In this document: positions 34,297 through 43,675 of the stretch, piece after piece | Layout of the letters: every line of letters starts with the position of its first letter | How positions within the stretch are numbered: the first letter of the stretch is position 1 | Assembly: GCF_900199545.1 (NCBI RefSeq) | Contig: NZ_LT962671.1 | Span: 1,680,231-1,744,230, forward strand | Source: Raoultibacter massiliensis | GTDB taxonomy: Bacteria; Actinomycetota; Coriobacteriia; Coriobacteriales; Eggerthellaceae | Direction: 5' to 3' | DNA length: 64,000 nucleotides | The notes under the pieces: generated by a model | What the model saw: only the letters and a program-made list of their open reading frames with translations | Databases searched by the model: none | Told to the model about the DNA's origin: nothing | Made by a program: the position numbers and the translations under genes

Positions 34297-35270
34297 TGGA
34301 TATTGAGATCTACAGGGAATTTATGGTACTCGCAGCCCACAAAAGCTTCGTCTCGGCCGCCCGCGATCTCAATATGTCGCAGCCTTCCCTGAGCCGCCAC
34401 ATGGCGGCGCTCGCAAACGACCTCGGCTGCGAGCTGTTCTACGAAACCCGCCCTTTGAGCCTGACTGCGGCAGGCGAAGTCGTGCTCAAATACTCGGGCA
34501 AGATCATCGGCGATCAGGCGAACATGCTCGCCGAACTTCACTCGCTTCCGACGTCGCGAAGCCGCCGGATCCTCATCCTCGACATGCTGCACACCAATGC
34601 GCTCTACATAGGAATCAACGAGGTGGCCGCTTCGGCCAAGCAGAATTTCGCCGGGCTTCGCGTCGAGTTCCTCAACATGGACAGCAGCGGCCTTTCGGCC
34701 AAGCAGATGGTGGATATGGGCAAGGTGGACATCTCGTTTGAGACCGTCATCACCGAAGAGGGCTTCTCCGATCCGAAGCTCCCCAGCTCGGTGCGCTCCA
34801 TCTGGATCCCCGAGTTCCACGGAGAACTCGTCGTGGGCGTCGCGAAGGATTCGCCGTGGGCGTCGCGAACCGATCTGGAGTTGCGCGATCTGTCGCAGGG
34901 CCGCTTCATCCTGCAAGCGAACCGGCACAGCGAGCGCTTCCGCGAGGATTTCATCCGCATGTGCTCGGAAGTCGGATTCTACCCGAACATCACGCTCGTG
35001 CCCTCGGACAACCCTCTCGAGTTCTACGCAGCCGACCCCGGCGACGGAATCCATCTTCTCACCAAGGTGAACAAGAAGTACAAGCCGCTCATCGCCGATC
35101 TTCTCAAACAACATGTGACGGTGTTGCCGCTGCGGGATAAGAAACGCTACGTCGACGCGTACGTGTTCATGAAAAAGGATCTCGATCGCCCCGAACTGGA
35201 ATTCTTCGCCGATAAGCTCGAAGAGCATGCCGAGCGCATCCGACCCGAGATCTATCCTCCGAAGCTGTAG
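34296..35270 (+). CDS. LysR-family regulator
   Basis: 324 residues. N-terminal winged helix (MDIEIYREFMVLAAHKSFVSAARDLNMSQPSLSRHMAALANDLGCELF) and a periplasmic-binding-protein-like effector domain. Divergent from the acyl-CoA/ETF operon and upstream of the MFS and DASS carrier genes, so it probably controls one or both in response to the pathway substrate. A GGGGGACT run precedes the ATG, which overlaps the stop of a short upstream frame. Confidence 0.92.
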   Translation: MDIEIYREFMVLAAHKSFVSAARDLNMSQPSLSRHMAALANDLGCELFYETRPLSLTAAGEVVLKYSGKIIGDQANMLAELHSLPTSRSRRILILDMLHTNALYIGINEVAASAKQNFAGLRVEFLNMDSSGLSAKQMVDMGKVDISFETVITEEGFSDPKLPSSVRSIWIPEFHGELVVGVAKDSPWASRTDLELRDLSQGRFILQANRHSERFREDFIRMCSEVGFYPNITLVPSDNPLEFYAADPGDGIHLLTKVNKKYKPLIADLLKQHVTVLPLRDKKRYVDAYVFMKKDLDRPELEFFADKLEEHAERIRPEIYPPKL

Positions 35271-35300
35271 CGGCCGAGCCGATCGCGCCGCCCGAACGTG

Positions 35301-35330
35301 CAAGGCCTGCCGTTGCGCAGGCCTTGTTTT
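35301..35330 (+). terminator. Intrinsic terminator after lysR
   Basis: CAAGGCCTGC (35301-35310), 6-base loop, GCAGGCCTTG (35317-35326), then TTTT. 30 bases beyond the lysR stop. Confidence 0.85.
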
Positions 35331-35360
35331 ATCGTGCAATCGCTTCCTGTCCTCGCTTTA

Positions 35361-35472
35361 TTCGAAAAGTGAAACCACATGCATCGAAAAACGCATAGGC
35401 AGGTAACTCTCCTTAGTCTCGGCTCCTGCAACATACGTATTTGTTCCATACTCGCGCATGTTCCTATAATGC
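35361..35472 (-). repeat. Right copy of the inverted pair flanking lysR
   Basis: Reads leftwards with the same order of blocks as 34147-34262: CATTATAGGAACATG, CGCGAGTATG, CAAATACGTATGTTG (35443-35429), diverged middle, TTCACTTTTCGAATAA. A short frame (MREYGTNTYVAG..., 33 codons) starts at 35459 on the minus strand. The rest of 35473-35797 is the gene-free leader of the MFS gene. Confidence 0.7.
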
Positions 35473-35797
35473 CGAACTACAGCGGGGGACGAAGGCGCCC
35501 AAGCGCGATTCCTCCCGTTTGAGATCTCCCGACGGTTTCGAATGAGGGAAGGGGGAAGCAAACATCTTTTTCAGGGAACATGGATTCTAGCAGGCGGCTC
35601 ACGGCTGACCGGAATTCGGAAACCCGATCCGGACGCTATGGTACCCGAGAAGCGCACGCTTCGATGAGCAGTCTCGGCAATCCGAATCAGTCATTCACGA
35701 TCCGCATGCTTGAATCTTTCGGTTCTGTTGCCCGCAACCGCGGTACCGACAAACGGTTGACGAGCGAACACTAGAGGATCAACACCAAGGAGAAAAC

Positions 35798-37057
35798 ATG
35801 GAAAAGAAGAAGTTCTTTGGATGGCCGCTCACGGTAGTGCTCGGCATCATGTACTTCTGCTCGTCGGGCTTCGTGCTCGCGACAGCCCAAATCGTCAACC
35901 CCATGATGCTGCAAGACCCCTCGATGGGCCTCACCGGCACCGTACTGGGAGCCGGCTTCTCGCTCTTCGTCTTGATGCAGGGCCTGCCCTCGCCTCTCGT
36001 CGGGCAGCTCGTTGCCAAGAAGGGCGCCAAATTCACGATGGCCATCGGCGGTGCCATCATGCTCCTCGCCGCTCTTGCGATGATCTTCATCGTGAAAGAC
36101 GCGATCATGTACTTCATCATCTTCGGCGTGATCATGAGCGTCAGCACCATCATGGCAGGCCAGATCTCCGTGCAGAGCACGGTCGGTGAATGGTTCGTCG
36201 CCAAGCGCGGCGTCGCCATGGCCGTGACCATGGGCATCGGCGGCCTCGCATCGTTCGCGGCCCCGCTCGTCGTCAACAACATCATCGGAGCTTCGGGCGG
36301 AGCTTGGCAAAGCGGCTGGTACCTGATCGCCATCTTCGGCATCATCATCATTCCGCTCGCCTTGTTCGTCGTGAAGAACCGCCCCGCAGACATCGGCCAG
36401 GAGCCCGACGGCGGTGCAAGCCAGGCTGCCGGCGGCGCCCAGAAGCCCCTCAAGGTGTACAAGAACGCAGATAAGATCGAATATCGCCAGGCCATTCGCT
36501 CCCCGTTCTTCTGGCTGATCGCCGTCGGCGGTTCGGGCGGATTCTGCGCCTTCAGCCTCGCGACCTCGCAGGGCGTCATCCACTTCACCTCGCTCGGCTT
36601 CGATCCCGGCACCATCGTTGCAGCCGTGTCGGTCATGGGCATCGCAAGCCTGATCGGCAAGCTCGTCATCGGCCTGCTCGCCGACACCATCGAACCCATC
36701 CGCATCATCGGAGCGGCCCTCGTGCTCATCGTGATAGGAATCCTGTGCGCTGCCATGGCCAGCAACCCCGCCATGATGTACATCTACTACATCTGCACCG
36801 GACTCGGTTTCGGCTCGATCGCAACCAACCTGCCGACCACGGTAGCGAACTACTTCGGCCTTGCCGCCTATCCGAAGAACCTCAGCACCACCATGCTCAC
36901 CACCACGATCATCTCGTCGATCATCCCGATCATGGCTGGCGCTCTGTACGATGCAACCGGATTTGCAACCACCGCGTTCTTCGTGACCGCTGCCATCGTC
37001 GCCGTTTGCGCCGTCTGCGCATTCGCCGTTCGCATCCCCAAGAAAAAGCAGGCGTAG
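35798..37057 (+). CDS. MFS transporter (oxalate/formate antiporter-like)
   Basis: 419 residues with 12 predicted membrane segments and a central loop at about residues 195-225. Features of the OFA subgroup: an N-terminal FFGWPLTVVLGIMYFCSSGF segment, GQISVQSTVGEWFVAKRGVAMAVTMGIGG and GLGFGSIATNLPTTVANYFG. AAGGAG is 7 bases before the ATG. It lies downstream of lysR and upstream of a DASS carrier; uptake or exchange of the substrate or product of the acyl-CoA operon is likely. Confidence 0.88.
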   Translation: MEKKKFFGWPLTVVLGIMYFCSSGFVLATAQIVNPMMLQDPSMGLTGTVLGAGFSLFVLMQGLPSPLVGQLVAKKGAKFTMAIGGAIMLLAALAMIFIVKDAIMYFIIFGVIMSVSTIMAGQISVQSTVGEWFVAKRGVAMAVTMGIGGLASFAAPLVVNNIIGASGGAWQSGWYLIAIFGIIIIPLALFVVKNRPADIGQEPDGGASQAAGGAQKPLKVYKNADKIEYRQAIRSPFFWLIAVGGSGGFCAFSLATSQGVIHFTSLGFDPGTIVAAVSVMGIASLIGKLVIGLLADTIEPIRIIGAALVLIVIGILCAAMASNPAMMYIYYICTGLGFGSIATNLPTTVANYFGLAAYPKNLSTTMLTTTIISSIIPIMAGALYDATGFATTAFFVTAAIVAVCAVCAFAVRIPKKKQA

Positions 37058-37099
37058 GAAAACAGCTCGCCTGTTATGCTTGACAGTCGCATGATTCGA

Positions 37100-37135
37100 G
37101 AACCCCGAGACCGAGGTACCACGGTCTTGGGGTTC
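37100..37135. terminator. Hairpin between the two transporter genes
   Basis: Fourteen-base arms (37100-37113, GAACCCCGAGACCG; 37122-37135) pair with one G-T wobble around an 8-base loop. There is no T-run. It probably stabilises or attenuates the message between the MFS and DASS genes. Confidence 0.5.
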
Positions 37136-37190
37136 CCTCGCGACTGGCGCATGAGGGAACCAGAGTACGCATACATAGGGGGTATATACA

Positions 37191-38603
37191 ATGGAAAACT
37201 CTACCGTCCCGATGCCGAAAAGACTCGTCGGCATCGGCCTTGCGGCCATCTGCATCATCGTTTCGTGCCTGATACCGGGCTCGGAAGAATTGTCTCACCA
37301 GGGGATCATGTGCCTCGGTCTCCTGCTTTCGCTCGTCTGCCTGTGGACCACCTCGGCCGTCCCCGTCGGGATAACCGCACTGTTCACGCTGGTCATGCTC
37401 CCGATCATCGGAGTGCTCGAAAGCGCGTCGACGGCCTTCGTCGGATTCGGCAGCTCGGCCCTCTTCTTCATCATCGCCGTCTTCGCCATGCCGGCTGTCA
37501 TGATGAAAACGCACTGGGGAGTGCGCCTGATCTCGGTTCTGCTCAAACGCACCGGGACCGATTCGACCAAGCTCGTACTCGCATTCATGATCGCGACGGC
37601 TCTCGTATCGACCGTCATGTCCGACGTCCCCTGCACCGTGCTGTTCCTTGGCTTCGCCCTCGCGATCCTCAAAGCCGCTGACGCCAAGCCGCTGCAATCG
37701 AACCTGGGGCGCTGCCTCATGATCGGCGTCCCCGTCGCTTCGGTCACGGGCGGCATAGCAACGCCGGCCGGCAGCTCCTTCAACGTCGTCGCCATGAACG
37801 TCATGCAGCAGATAACCGGTCAGACCATCAGCTTCTTCGATTGGATGATCGTCGGACTTCCCCTCGTCATCATCATGGTTCCGGTCTGCTGGTTCTCCAT
37901 CACGCGCATAATCAAACCGGAACCCATCACCGAGGCCGTGTTCGCCGACATCCGCAAGGAGGCCGAAGAAGCCAAAACCGTATCCCCCTTCGAGATCAAG
38001 GCAATCCTGGTCATCGTGCTGATGGTCGTTCTCTGGATCGCAGGAAACTGGATCCCCGTATTCAACACCACGATCGTCGCGCTTGTCGGACTGATCGTCA
38101 TGTTCGTCCCCGGCATGGATCTCATAACCTGGAAAGAATTCCAAAGCGCCGTGCCCTGGGGAATCGTGATCATGTGCGGCGCCATCTTCACGCTCGGCGG
38201 GGTCGTCGAATCGACCGGCGGGGCAACGTTTCTCGCCAACCTGTTCATGAACAGCGGCGTCACGAACCTCGGGTTCTTCGGTTCGATAGCCGTGCTGATG
38301 ACGCTCGTCTACATCCTGCATACGCTGTGCCCGATCGGCGCGGCCATCCTGGCCATCTTCATCCCGATCATGATCACGCTGTGCGCGAGCTTCGGGGTTT
38401 CGCCCGCCGTGCCCACGATCGCGCTCGCCATCGTCGTGGCGGGAAACGTGCTTCTGCCCGTCAACCCGACCGTCATGCTAACCTACGGCGAGGGGTATTA
38501 CACGTTTGGAGATATGTTCAAAACGGGCGTCGTTCCCGCCATAATCCTGATCATACTCATCACGTTCTGGATTCCCTTCATCGTGGGGGTGCTGGGCATC
38601 TAG
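37191..38603 (+). CDS. DASS/SLC13-family carboxylate transporter
   Basis: 470 residues, about 12 membrane segments. Conserved DASS signatures: a first half with TATALVSTVMSDVPCTVLFLG and GGIATPAGSSFNVVAMNVM, and a second with a LNP-like segment NVLLPVNPTVMLTYGEGYY near the C-terminus. The family imports di- and tricarboxylates or sulfate with sodium. AGGGGG lies 10 bases before the ATG. With the neighbouring MFS gene it may feed the acyl-CoA operon with a carboxylate. Confidence 0.85.
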   Translation: MENSTVPMPKRLVGIGLAAICIIVSCLIPGSEELSHQGIMCLGLLLSLVCLWTTSAVPVGITALFTLVMLPIIGVLESASTAFVGFGSSALFFIIAVFAMPAVMMKTHWGVRLISVLLKRTGTDSTKLVLAFMIATALVSTVMSDVPCTVLFLGFALAILKAADAKPLQSNLGRCLMIGVPVASVTGGIATPAGSSFNVVAMNVMQQITGQTISFFDWMIVGLPLVIIMVPVCWFSITRIIKPEPITEAVFADIRKEAEEAKTVSPFEIKAILVIVLMVVLWIAGNWIPVFNTTIVALVGLIVMFVPGMDLITWKEFQSAVPWGIVIMCGAIFTLGGVVESTGGATFLANLFMNSGVTNLGFFGSIAVLMTLVYILHTLCPIGAAILAIFIPIMITLCASFGVSPAVPTIALAIVVAGNVLLPVNPTVMLTYGEGYYTFGDMFKTGVVPAIILIILITFWIPFIVGVLGI

Positions 38604-38618
38604 GGCAACTGTCGCAAA

Positions 38619-38704
38619 GCTCTGTCCGCTCAGCCGACAAGCCGGCAAAGCGGACAGAGCACGTCGGCATTGCGACGGAAGCCATCGCGCGATGGCTTCC
38701 GTCG
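38619..38704. terminator. Two stacked hairpins after the DASS gene
   Basis: First: GCTCTGTCCGCT (38619-38630) with AGCGGACAGAGC (38649-38660). Second: a perfect 32-bp palindrome at 38673-38704, centred on CGCGCG. They fall just after the stop at 38603. T-runs are lacking, so they may be factor-assisted or boundary structures. Confidence 0.6.
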
Positions 38705-38750
38705 TTCCAGGGATTGTTTGCATGAAAATACTAGCAGTTTGCAACTATTT

Positions 38751-38768
38751 ATGGGATGATAGTCCCAT
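38751..38768. promoter_or_regulatory. Candidate PadR operator
   Basis: ATGGGA-TGATAG-TCCCAT, 6-bp arms with a 6-base spacer, 24 bases upstream of the padR start. PadR proteins commonly autoregulate through such dyads (ATG...CAT). Binding is inferred. Confidence 0.5.
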
Positions 38769-38791
38769 CGAATCCAATTGGAAGGAACGCC

Positions 38792-39223
38792 ATGTGGCAT
38801 AGCTGCAACCCCAAGTCCGACGACGATCTCAAGGAGTGCGCCGAGCTCGGAAAATCGCTCAACCGCCTCTCCCAGCCCACCATACTTACCCTGCTCGCAA
38901 AATCCGAAGAGCCGCTTCATGGATACATCATCGTGCAACTCGCAGCGCAGTCGCCCATGTTCGGCGGAAAGAAACCCGACGCGACGGGAATCTACCGCGC
39001 CTTGAAGCGCATGGAGGAAAACGAGCTCGTCACATCGAAATGGGACACCCCCGAGGAAGGCTCCGCAAAGCGCATGTTCTCGCTGACCGACAAAGGCCGC
39101 CGCTGCCTGCGCCGCTGGATCGACGCACTGGCCTGCTACGAGCTCACGCTCGAAGAACTGCGTGCCGATGCGGCCAGCGCGCTGGATATCGATCTGCCCG
39201 ACACGCCTCGCTGCGCCGGCTAG
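38792..39223 (+). CDS. PadR-family regulator
   Basis: 143 residues. Winged-helix PadR pattern: LSQPTILTLLAKSEEPLHGYIIVQLA, then DATGIYRALKRMEENELVTSKWD...GSAKRMFSLTDKGRRCLRRWI. The C-terminal dimer helix is short. GGAAGGAA precedes ATG 38792. Possibly regulates the redox cluster that follows; a dyad near its own start suggests autoregulation. Confidence 0.9.
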   Translation: MWHSCNPKSDDDLKECAELGKSLNRLSQPTILTLLAKSEEPLHGYIIVQLAAQSPMFGGKKPDATGIYRALKRMEENELVTSKWDTPEEGSAKRMFSLTDKGRRCLRRWIDALACYELTLEELRADAASALDIDLPDTPRCAG

Positions 39224-39410
39224 GCTGCGCGCCAGCCTTCTTGCAGACGGGGCGCGTTGCGCAAGCGGCGCGTTCGCCATGCGAGCAGACGCGTCCGCAC
39301 CGCTACAAGGCCCCACCTTAAAGCGACGCTTCGGCTCGCTGGCCTGTTTTACCACCTGAACGCGAAAAAGTGCACTACACTCGAATTCTGAGAGACGGGA
39401 GTATCCGACG

Positions 39411-40763
39411 ATGAGGCCGCAAAAACTGACGGAAGAGAACCTTGCCGCTGTAGCGCGCATCGATTCCCCCATCCTCGACGCACTTGGCGAATGGGCGAAC
39501 AACCGGCTGACATGCTCCCATTGCAAGCGGTGCACGCTCAGGTGCGAGGTTCTGCGCGAGCCGGACCTCGATATCGGCGCAGTCGAGGGCGATTACCGCG
39601 CCATCATCGCCCTCCCGCTAAGCGAGCAGCCCTCGGCAACGCTCGCCATCGTCGAGCGCCGACCCGAACTCTACCATGCGCTTCGGCGCTGCTGTTTCTG
39701 CGGGTACTGCACGGCAACGTGCCAGACCCACATGCTCGCCCCCGACCGGATGCGCGACTGGCGCGAGCTGTTCATGCGCGCAGGTCTCATGCCCCCCGAC
39801 GATTCCCGGCTGGTAATGGTCGATAACGAGTGGCATATCTTCAGCGCCTATCGCGCGATCTACGGGATAGGGTATCCGGAGTTCACCACGCTCGCGCAGG
39901 CCGCCGAGGCGGGCCCGGGGCACGTAGACACGCTCTTCTTCCCCGGCTGCTCGCTTGTAAGCTACGCCCCCGAGCTCACGCGGGCCGCAGGCGAATGGCT
40001 CACCCGCGCGGGCATCGCATGGGCGCTGTCAGACGACTGCTGCGGCAGCCCCCTCATGAGCGCCGGCCTGTTCGATCGCGCCGCCGCGCTCAGACAACGC
40101 ATACTCGACCAGATGAGAGCCGCGGGAATAACCCGCATGATCACGATCTGCCCCGGGTGCGCCGATGAGTTTTCCGAACTGCTTGCCGGCGAAATCGAGA
40201 TCGTCCCGTTGCCCGAGGTCTTGTACGGGGAAAGCCGGAAGATGATTGCGCGATCGGGCAAAAAGACAACCGCGCTGGAACAAGGCGAGCTGAACGAACT
40301 TGCCGGCTTCGCCCCGCTCGAAACTCGGAGCCTCACGTTTTTCGATTCATGCCACGACCGTGCCGATAGCAGGCATGGAAAGGCCATCCGAGCGCTGGCG
40401 AAGCGCTACGTGCCGAGCGCAGAGCAGCGCGAGATGGACCATCGCAAACGCGGGACGCTCTGCTGCGGCGCGGGAGGCGCCGTGGCGTCTTTCGATCCCG
40501 ATATCACGAACCGTCGCGTGCATCGCGTGATCGACGAGGCGCGCGCCACCGGTGCGGCAACGCTTATCACCACATGTCCCACCTGCACCTATACGGTTGC
40601 CCAAGCACGCCTTGAAACTCCCGGCGGCTGCGGCATCGAAAACCGCCACTACCTGGAACTGCTGTTCGGAAAAGAGATACCCTGGGCCGACATCTTCGAT
40701 CAGCTCGGCTCTATGTGGACAGGCGAATACGGCCCTTGGCTCAATCAGACGTTTTTCGGCTAG
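39411..40763 (+). CDS. Fe-S oxidoreductase, HdrD/GlpC-like (two CCG domains)
   Basis: 450 residues. N-terminal ferredoxin pair: CSHCKRCTLRC (residue 36 on) and CCFCGYCTATCQ. Two CCG-type cysteine domains follow, with FFPGCSL...DDCCGSPLMSAG and FFDSCHD...TLCCGAGGAV...TTCPTCTY. This is the layout of the heterodisulfide-reductase D/GlpC group, which handles thiol/disulfide or quinone electron transfer. It is on the opposite strand to the DUF169-radical SAM-molybdoenzyme cluster and overlaps the convergent GNAT gene by 23 bases. A second CCG protein without ferredoxin lies at 46.8 kb. Confidence 0.85.
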   Translation: MRPQKLTEENLAAVARIDSPILDALGEWANNRLTCSHCKRCTLRCEVLREPDLDIGAVEGDYRAIIALPLSEQPSATLAIVERRPELYHALRRCCFCGYCTATCQTHMLAPDRMRDWRELFMRAGLMPPDDSRLVMVDNEWHIFSAYRAIYGIGYPEFTTLAQAAEAGPGHVDTLFFPGCSLVSYAPELTRAAGEWLTRAGIAWALSDDCCGSPLMSAGLFDRAAALRQRILDQMRAAGITRMITICPGCADEFSELLAGEIEIVPLPEVLYGESRKMIARSGKKTTALEQGELNELAGFAPLETRSLTFFDSCHDRADSRHGKAIRALAKRYVPSAEQREMDHRKRGTLCCGAGGAVASFDPDITNRRVHRVIDEARATGAATLITTCPTCTYTVAQARLETPGGCGIENRHYLELLFGKEIPWADIFDQLGSMWTGEYGPWLNQTFFG

Positions 40764-41208
40764 TCTCGCCGCACGTGCTCTCGCTTCGCTTGCGAACCGG
40801 CACGGGCCCGCATTCGTCGTACAGCTCGCATCCATCGCATTCGGCGGCGATGGGCGGATGTATGCTCCCCCATTCGACGGGCTCGAATCCAAGCGCCCGG
40901 TAAAACGCCAGGCTCGATCCGCGCGATACCAACCTCAGCTCGCCGTATTCCTCAAGGGCATCCTCGACGAGCGCGCGACCGACTCCGTAGCCGCGCCATG
41001 TCGAGTACACGACGACGGGGTTGACGTGGCACACGCCCTGCGCGTCGAGCACGAGCCTGATGAACCCTACGATATCGCCGTCGCCGTTGACGGCCACGCG
41101 AATGCTCTCGACCGATTCGATCGGCCCCATGCCCTCGAGGGCCGCATACGCCTCGATGGTCGCAAGATCATCGGCTTCGGCAGGTCTGATTGTTATCAGT
41201 TCATCCAT
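40741..41208 (-). CDS. GNAT-family N-acetyltransferase with C-terminal cysteine patch
   Basis: 155 residues. The GNAT core is seen in IRPAEADDLATIEAYAA, VCHVNPVVVYSTWRGYGVGRALVEDALEEYG (acetyl-CoA loop R-G-x-G-V-G) and LAFYRALGFEPVEW. An odd tail follows: ECDGCELYDECGPVPVRKRSE, four cysteines that could bind metal. It stops inside the convergent Fe-S gene. Substrate unknown. Confidence 0.82.
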   Translation of the reverse strand: MDELITIRPAEADDLATIEAYAALEGMGPIESVESIRVAVNGDGDIVGFIRLVLDAQGVCHVNPVVVYSTWRGYGVGRALVEDALEEYGELRLVSRGSSLAFYRALGFEPVEWGSIHPPIAAECDGCELYDECGPVPVRKRSESTCGETSRKTSD

Positions 41209-41216
41209 AGCGCATC

Positions 41217-42200
41217 CTAGAAGGGCGGCAAATAGATCTTATCCCGAGATTGCGGGATAGCTTTCTTGCCCAGCTCTTTGAGGCCCTTGACGACCTGAGG
41301 CATGAGACTTACGGGAATGCCCATCATCATGCAATCGTCGCCCACATCGGAGCTCGCACGGCATCCGTAGCATCCAAACGAGATGTTGATCTCACCCGTT
41401 GTCATCGGCAGAAGCGTGGTTTCGACGCACTGGGCATTGTAGCCGCTCGCATGAAAATCATGGCGATGGCCGGTGTAGTAGGATGTGGCCATCGAAAGCC
41501 ACATGATCTGCTCGGGCTGCGCGACGATGGCGACGACCTCGGCTTCGCACGCCGCATCGGAAAGCGGCGTCACAACCGTTGCATCGACCGTGCGCGGCGG
41601 CAAGCACGGACGCTCGTGCACCATGCGCTTAGCTGCTTCGACCGAATCGAGTTTATGGAACAGGATGTAGAGCTCGCCGCTCGCAAGCTTCTCGGGCATG
41701 GGAGTCAGTCCCAGAATGGAGGTGCCGTCGGGGCACGCATGCCGATTCGCGGGCATCATGAGGGAGCGCCCGCGCCTCGCCGCCATGAGCGATTGGCAGA
41801 ACCGCAGGCGCTCTTCGGGCATCGGCACGTCGGGCAGGGGATCGCCGGCTTTGACAAGCGAAATGGCAACGGGATGCCAGCGCAGGCCGAGGACGTCGGT
41901 CAGAACCTGCGCCCATTCCCTGTACCGCGCTTTGATCTCGGGGTCGAGCGGCGCAGCTACCTCGCGCTCTTCGAAGGCCGCTTTCGCCGCAGGAGACGCC
42001 TCGATGCGAATGGCGTGAACGGGGCATTGGCCGGCGCATGTCTCGCAGCCCCAGCAATCCTCGGGCCGAACGGCCTGCGGGCCGTCGTTCATCTCGAACA
42101 CGTTTACGGGGCAGAACGCTTCGCACAGGCCGCATGACGTGCACAGGGCGCGGTCTATATGGACCTTGTACCCAACGTTCGTATCATCTGAAGAAGCCAT
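41217..42200 (-). CDS. Ferredoxin-DUF169 fusion protein
   Basis: 327 residues. Residues 10-65 hold a 2x4Fe-4S ferredoxin (CTSCGLCEAFCPV and CWGCETCAGQCPV). The rest is DUF169: LRWHPVAISLVKAGDPLP, RLRFCQSLMAARRGRSLMM, and GEINISFGCYGCRASSDVGDDCMMMGIP. DUF169 has no settled biochemical role, though members sit near redox and radical SAM genes. ATG 42200 follows GAGGAG. About 130 bases separate it from the upstream radical SAM gene on the same strand. Confidence 0.8.
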   Translation of the reverse strand: MASSDDTNVGYKVHIDRALCTSCGLCEAFCPVNVFEMNDGPQAVRPEDCWGCETCAGQCPVHAIRIEASPAAKAAFEEREVAAPLDPEIKARYREWAQVLTDVLGLRWHPVAISLVKAGDPLPDVPMPEERLRFCQSLMAARRGRSLMMPANRHACPDGTSILGLTPMPEKLASGELYILFHKLDSVEAAKRMVHERPCLPPRTVDATVVTPLSDAACEAEVVAIVAQPEQIMWLSMATSYYTGHRHDFHASGYNAQCVETTLLPMTTGEINISFGCYGCRASSDVGDDCMMMGIPVSLMPQVVKGLKELGKKAIPQSRDKIYLPPF

Positions 42201-42331
42201 AGGCTCATGCTCCTCATCTCGTCTTCTCCCGGCTCCGACCGGGTGCCCGCCGCATGCGGGCCTTGTCTTTTCGGACCGCCTTCCCTGCGGATTCCGATTC
42301 CCGCAGGGAAGGCGAACGCCTTGCGGCTCTT

Positions 42332-43669
42332 CTACGCCAGCTCTTCTTTGCACCACGGCGGATAGACGCGCTTGCCCGCCGCATCGGTCAGATGGTAAGA
42401 GCAGAACGGAATCGCCCGACCGTCGGGCACGGTAACCATCATGCTGCATTCCCTCAATCGCTGCGTGTCCATCGACACGGCGTCCATGTAGTTCATGACG
42501 ATGATGGACAGACCGCTCTTCACCTCCACGCCACGCTTGGCCAAAATGTCGAGGAACACCGAACCCTGCGGGCTATCCGGGCTGTATCCGGCGTGGTACT
42601 CCTCCACAGTCATCGCGCGCGTCGCCGGATAGAATCCCGACGGATGCGCCTCAACGCCCTCGGGCGCTTCGCCGTGCACGAGGAACACGCCCGTATCGCA
42701 CAGCGGGTTCGAACACCCGAGCGGCCATATGTCGTAGGGGGCGATGAGCCCATCGGACTGTTCGGCCAGCTGGAAGATAACATCGCCCGCCGACATGGGC
42801 ATGGCGCGCTTCGCCTCGAAGCGGCCCGATGTGAACGCCGGCTGCAGGGCGAGCCCCGCAACCACATCGGCGTTGTCGAGCGAGAACCTCAGCAGATCGC
42901 CGAGCTGCTTGTCGTTCGAGCCGGCGACGACCGCCACCGAGAGCACCACCTGAACTCCGACCTCGCGGCAACGCTCGATCACCTTGAGCTTGGTATCCAG
43001 GATATCGCGCCCGCACGTCGCCTCGTACACATCGCCCGTAAGACCGTCGAAAGACAGGTACACGCCGGTGAGACCCGCAGCCACGAGCTCTTCGAGGTAT
43101 CCGTCGCGCGCAGCTATCACAAGCCCGTTCGTGTTGACCTCGATGCCCCAGAAACCCTTCTGGCGGCCCAGCGCGATGATCTCGGGCAGATCTTTGCGAC
43201 ACGTCGGCTCGCCGCCCGTTATCTGCACGGCGCCATCGGTTCCCACCGCGTTCGCGATCACGTCGTACATGGTCGAGATCTCCTCCATGGACGGATCGTC
43301 TTCTCCGCCGACCGCGCTGGCAAAGCACACGGGACAGTGCAGGTTGCAGTTCCTCGTCACCTCGATCTCGAGCAGCGTGCCGCGCCGCTCGTGACGTCCG
43401 CACGTGCCGCAGCCGAACGGGCACGGCCCGGAAACAGGCGTCGTATTCTGCGGCGCCACCTTCGCGAACGCCTCGGAGCGCAGCCATCGGTAGTGGTCGG
43501 CGTCGGGCCACATGCGCGTCGCGAGCTCTCCGTGCTCGGGGCACGTGCGCTCCATCCACACGGCCCCATCCGCCTCTTCGTACACGGTGGCGGGAAGCTC
43601 GCGCAAACACTGAGGGCAGAGCGCCGTCGTTGCGTGTATGATCGTTCTTTCGACTGCCTGATCCATCAT
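42332..43669 (-). CDS. Radical SAM protein, tetraether-synthase-like
   Basis: 445 residues. An N-terminal rubredoxin-like knuckle (LCPQC...RTCPEHGE) precedes a second cysteine set (CPFGCGTCGRH) and the radical SAM CxxxCxxC (CNLHCPVC); ITGGEPTCR and VNTNGLV follow. This N-terminal CPxC...CPEHG plus radical SAM layout is that of the tetraether lipid synthase/MJ0619 group, which makes C-C bonds on lipids or other unreactive substrates. Further C-terminal cysteines (LGCSNPLCDTG, PFCSYH) may bind extra clusters. Start is ATG 43669 or 43666 (MMDQ) with AGAGG upstream. 6 bases follow the DUF2064 stop, so co-expressed. The substrate is unknown. Confidence 0.8.
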   Translation of the reverse strand: MMDQAVERTIIHATTALCPQCLRELPATVYEEADGAVWMERTCPEHGELATRMWPDADHYRWLRSEAFAKVAPQNTTPVSGPCPFGCGTCGRHERRGTLLEIEVTRNCNLHCPVCFASAVGGEDDPSMEEISTMYDVIANAVGTDGAVQITGGEPTCRKDLPEIIALGRQKGFWGIEVNTNGLVIAARDGYLEELVAAGLTGVYLSFDGLTGDVYEATCGRDILDTKLKVIERCREVGVQVVLSVAVVAGSNDKQLGDLLRFSLDNADVVAGLALQPAFTSGRFEAKRAMPMSAGDVIFQLAEQSDGLIAPYDIWPLGCSNPLCDTGVFLVHGEAPEGVEAHPSGFYPATRAMTVEEYHAGYSPDSPQGSVFLDILAKRGVEVKSGLSIIVMNYMDAVSMDTQRLRECSMMVTVPDGRAIPFCSYHLTDAAGKRVYPPWCKEELA

Positions 43670-43675
43670 CGGCCT

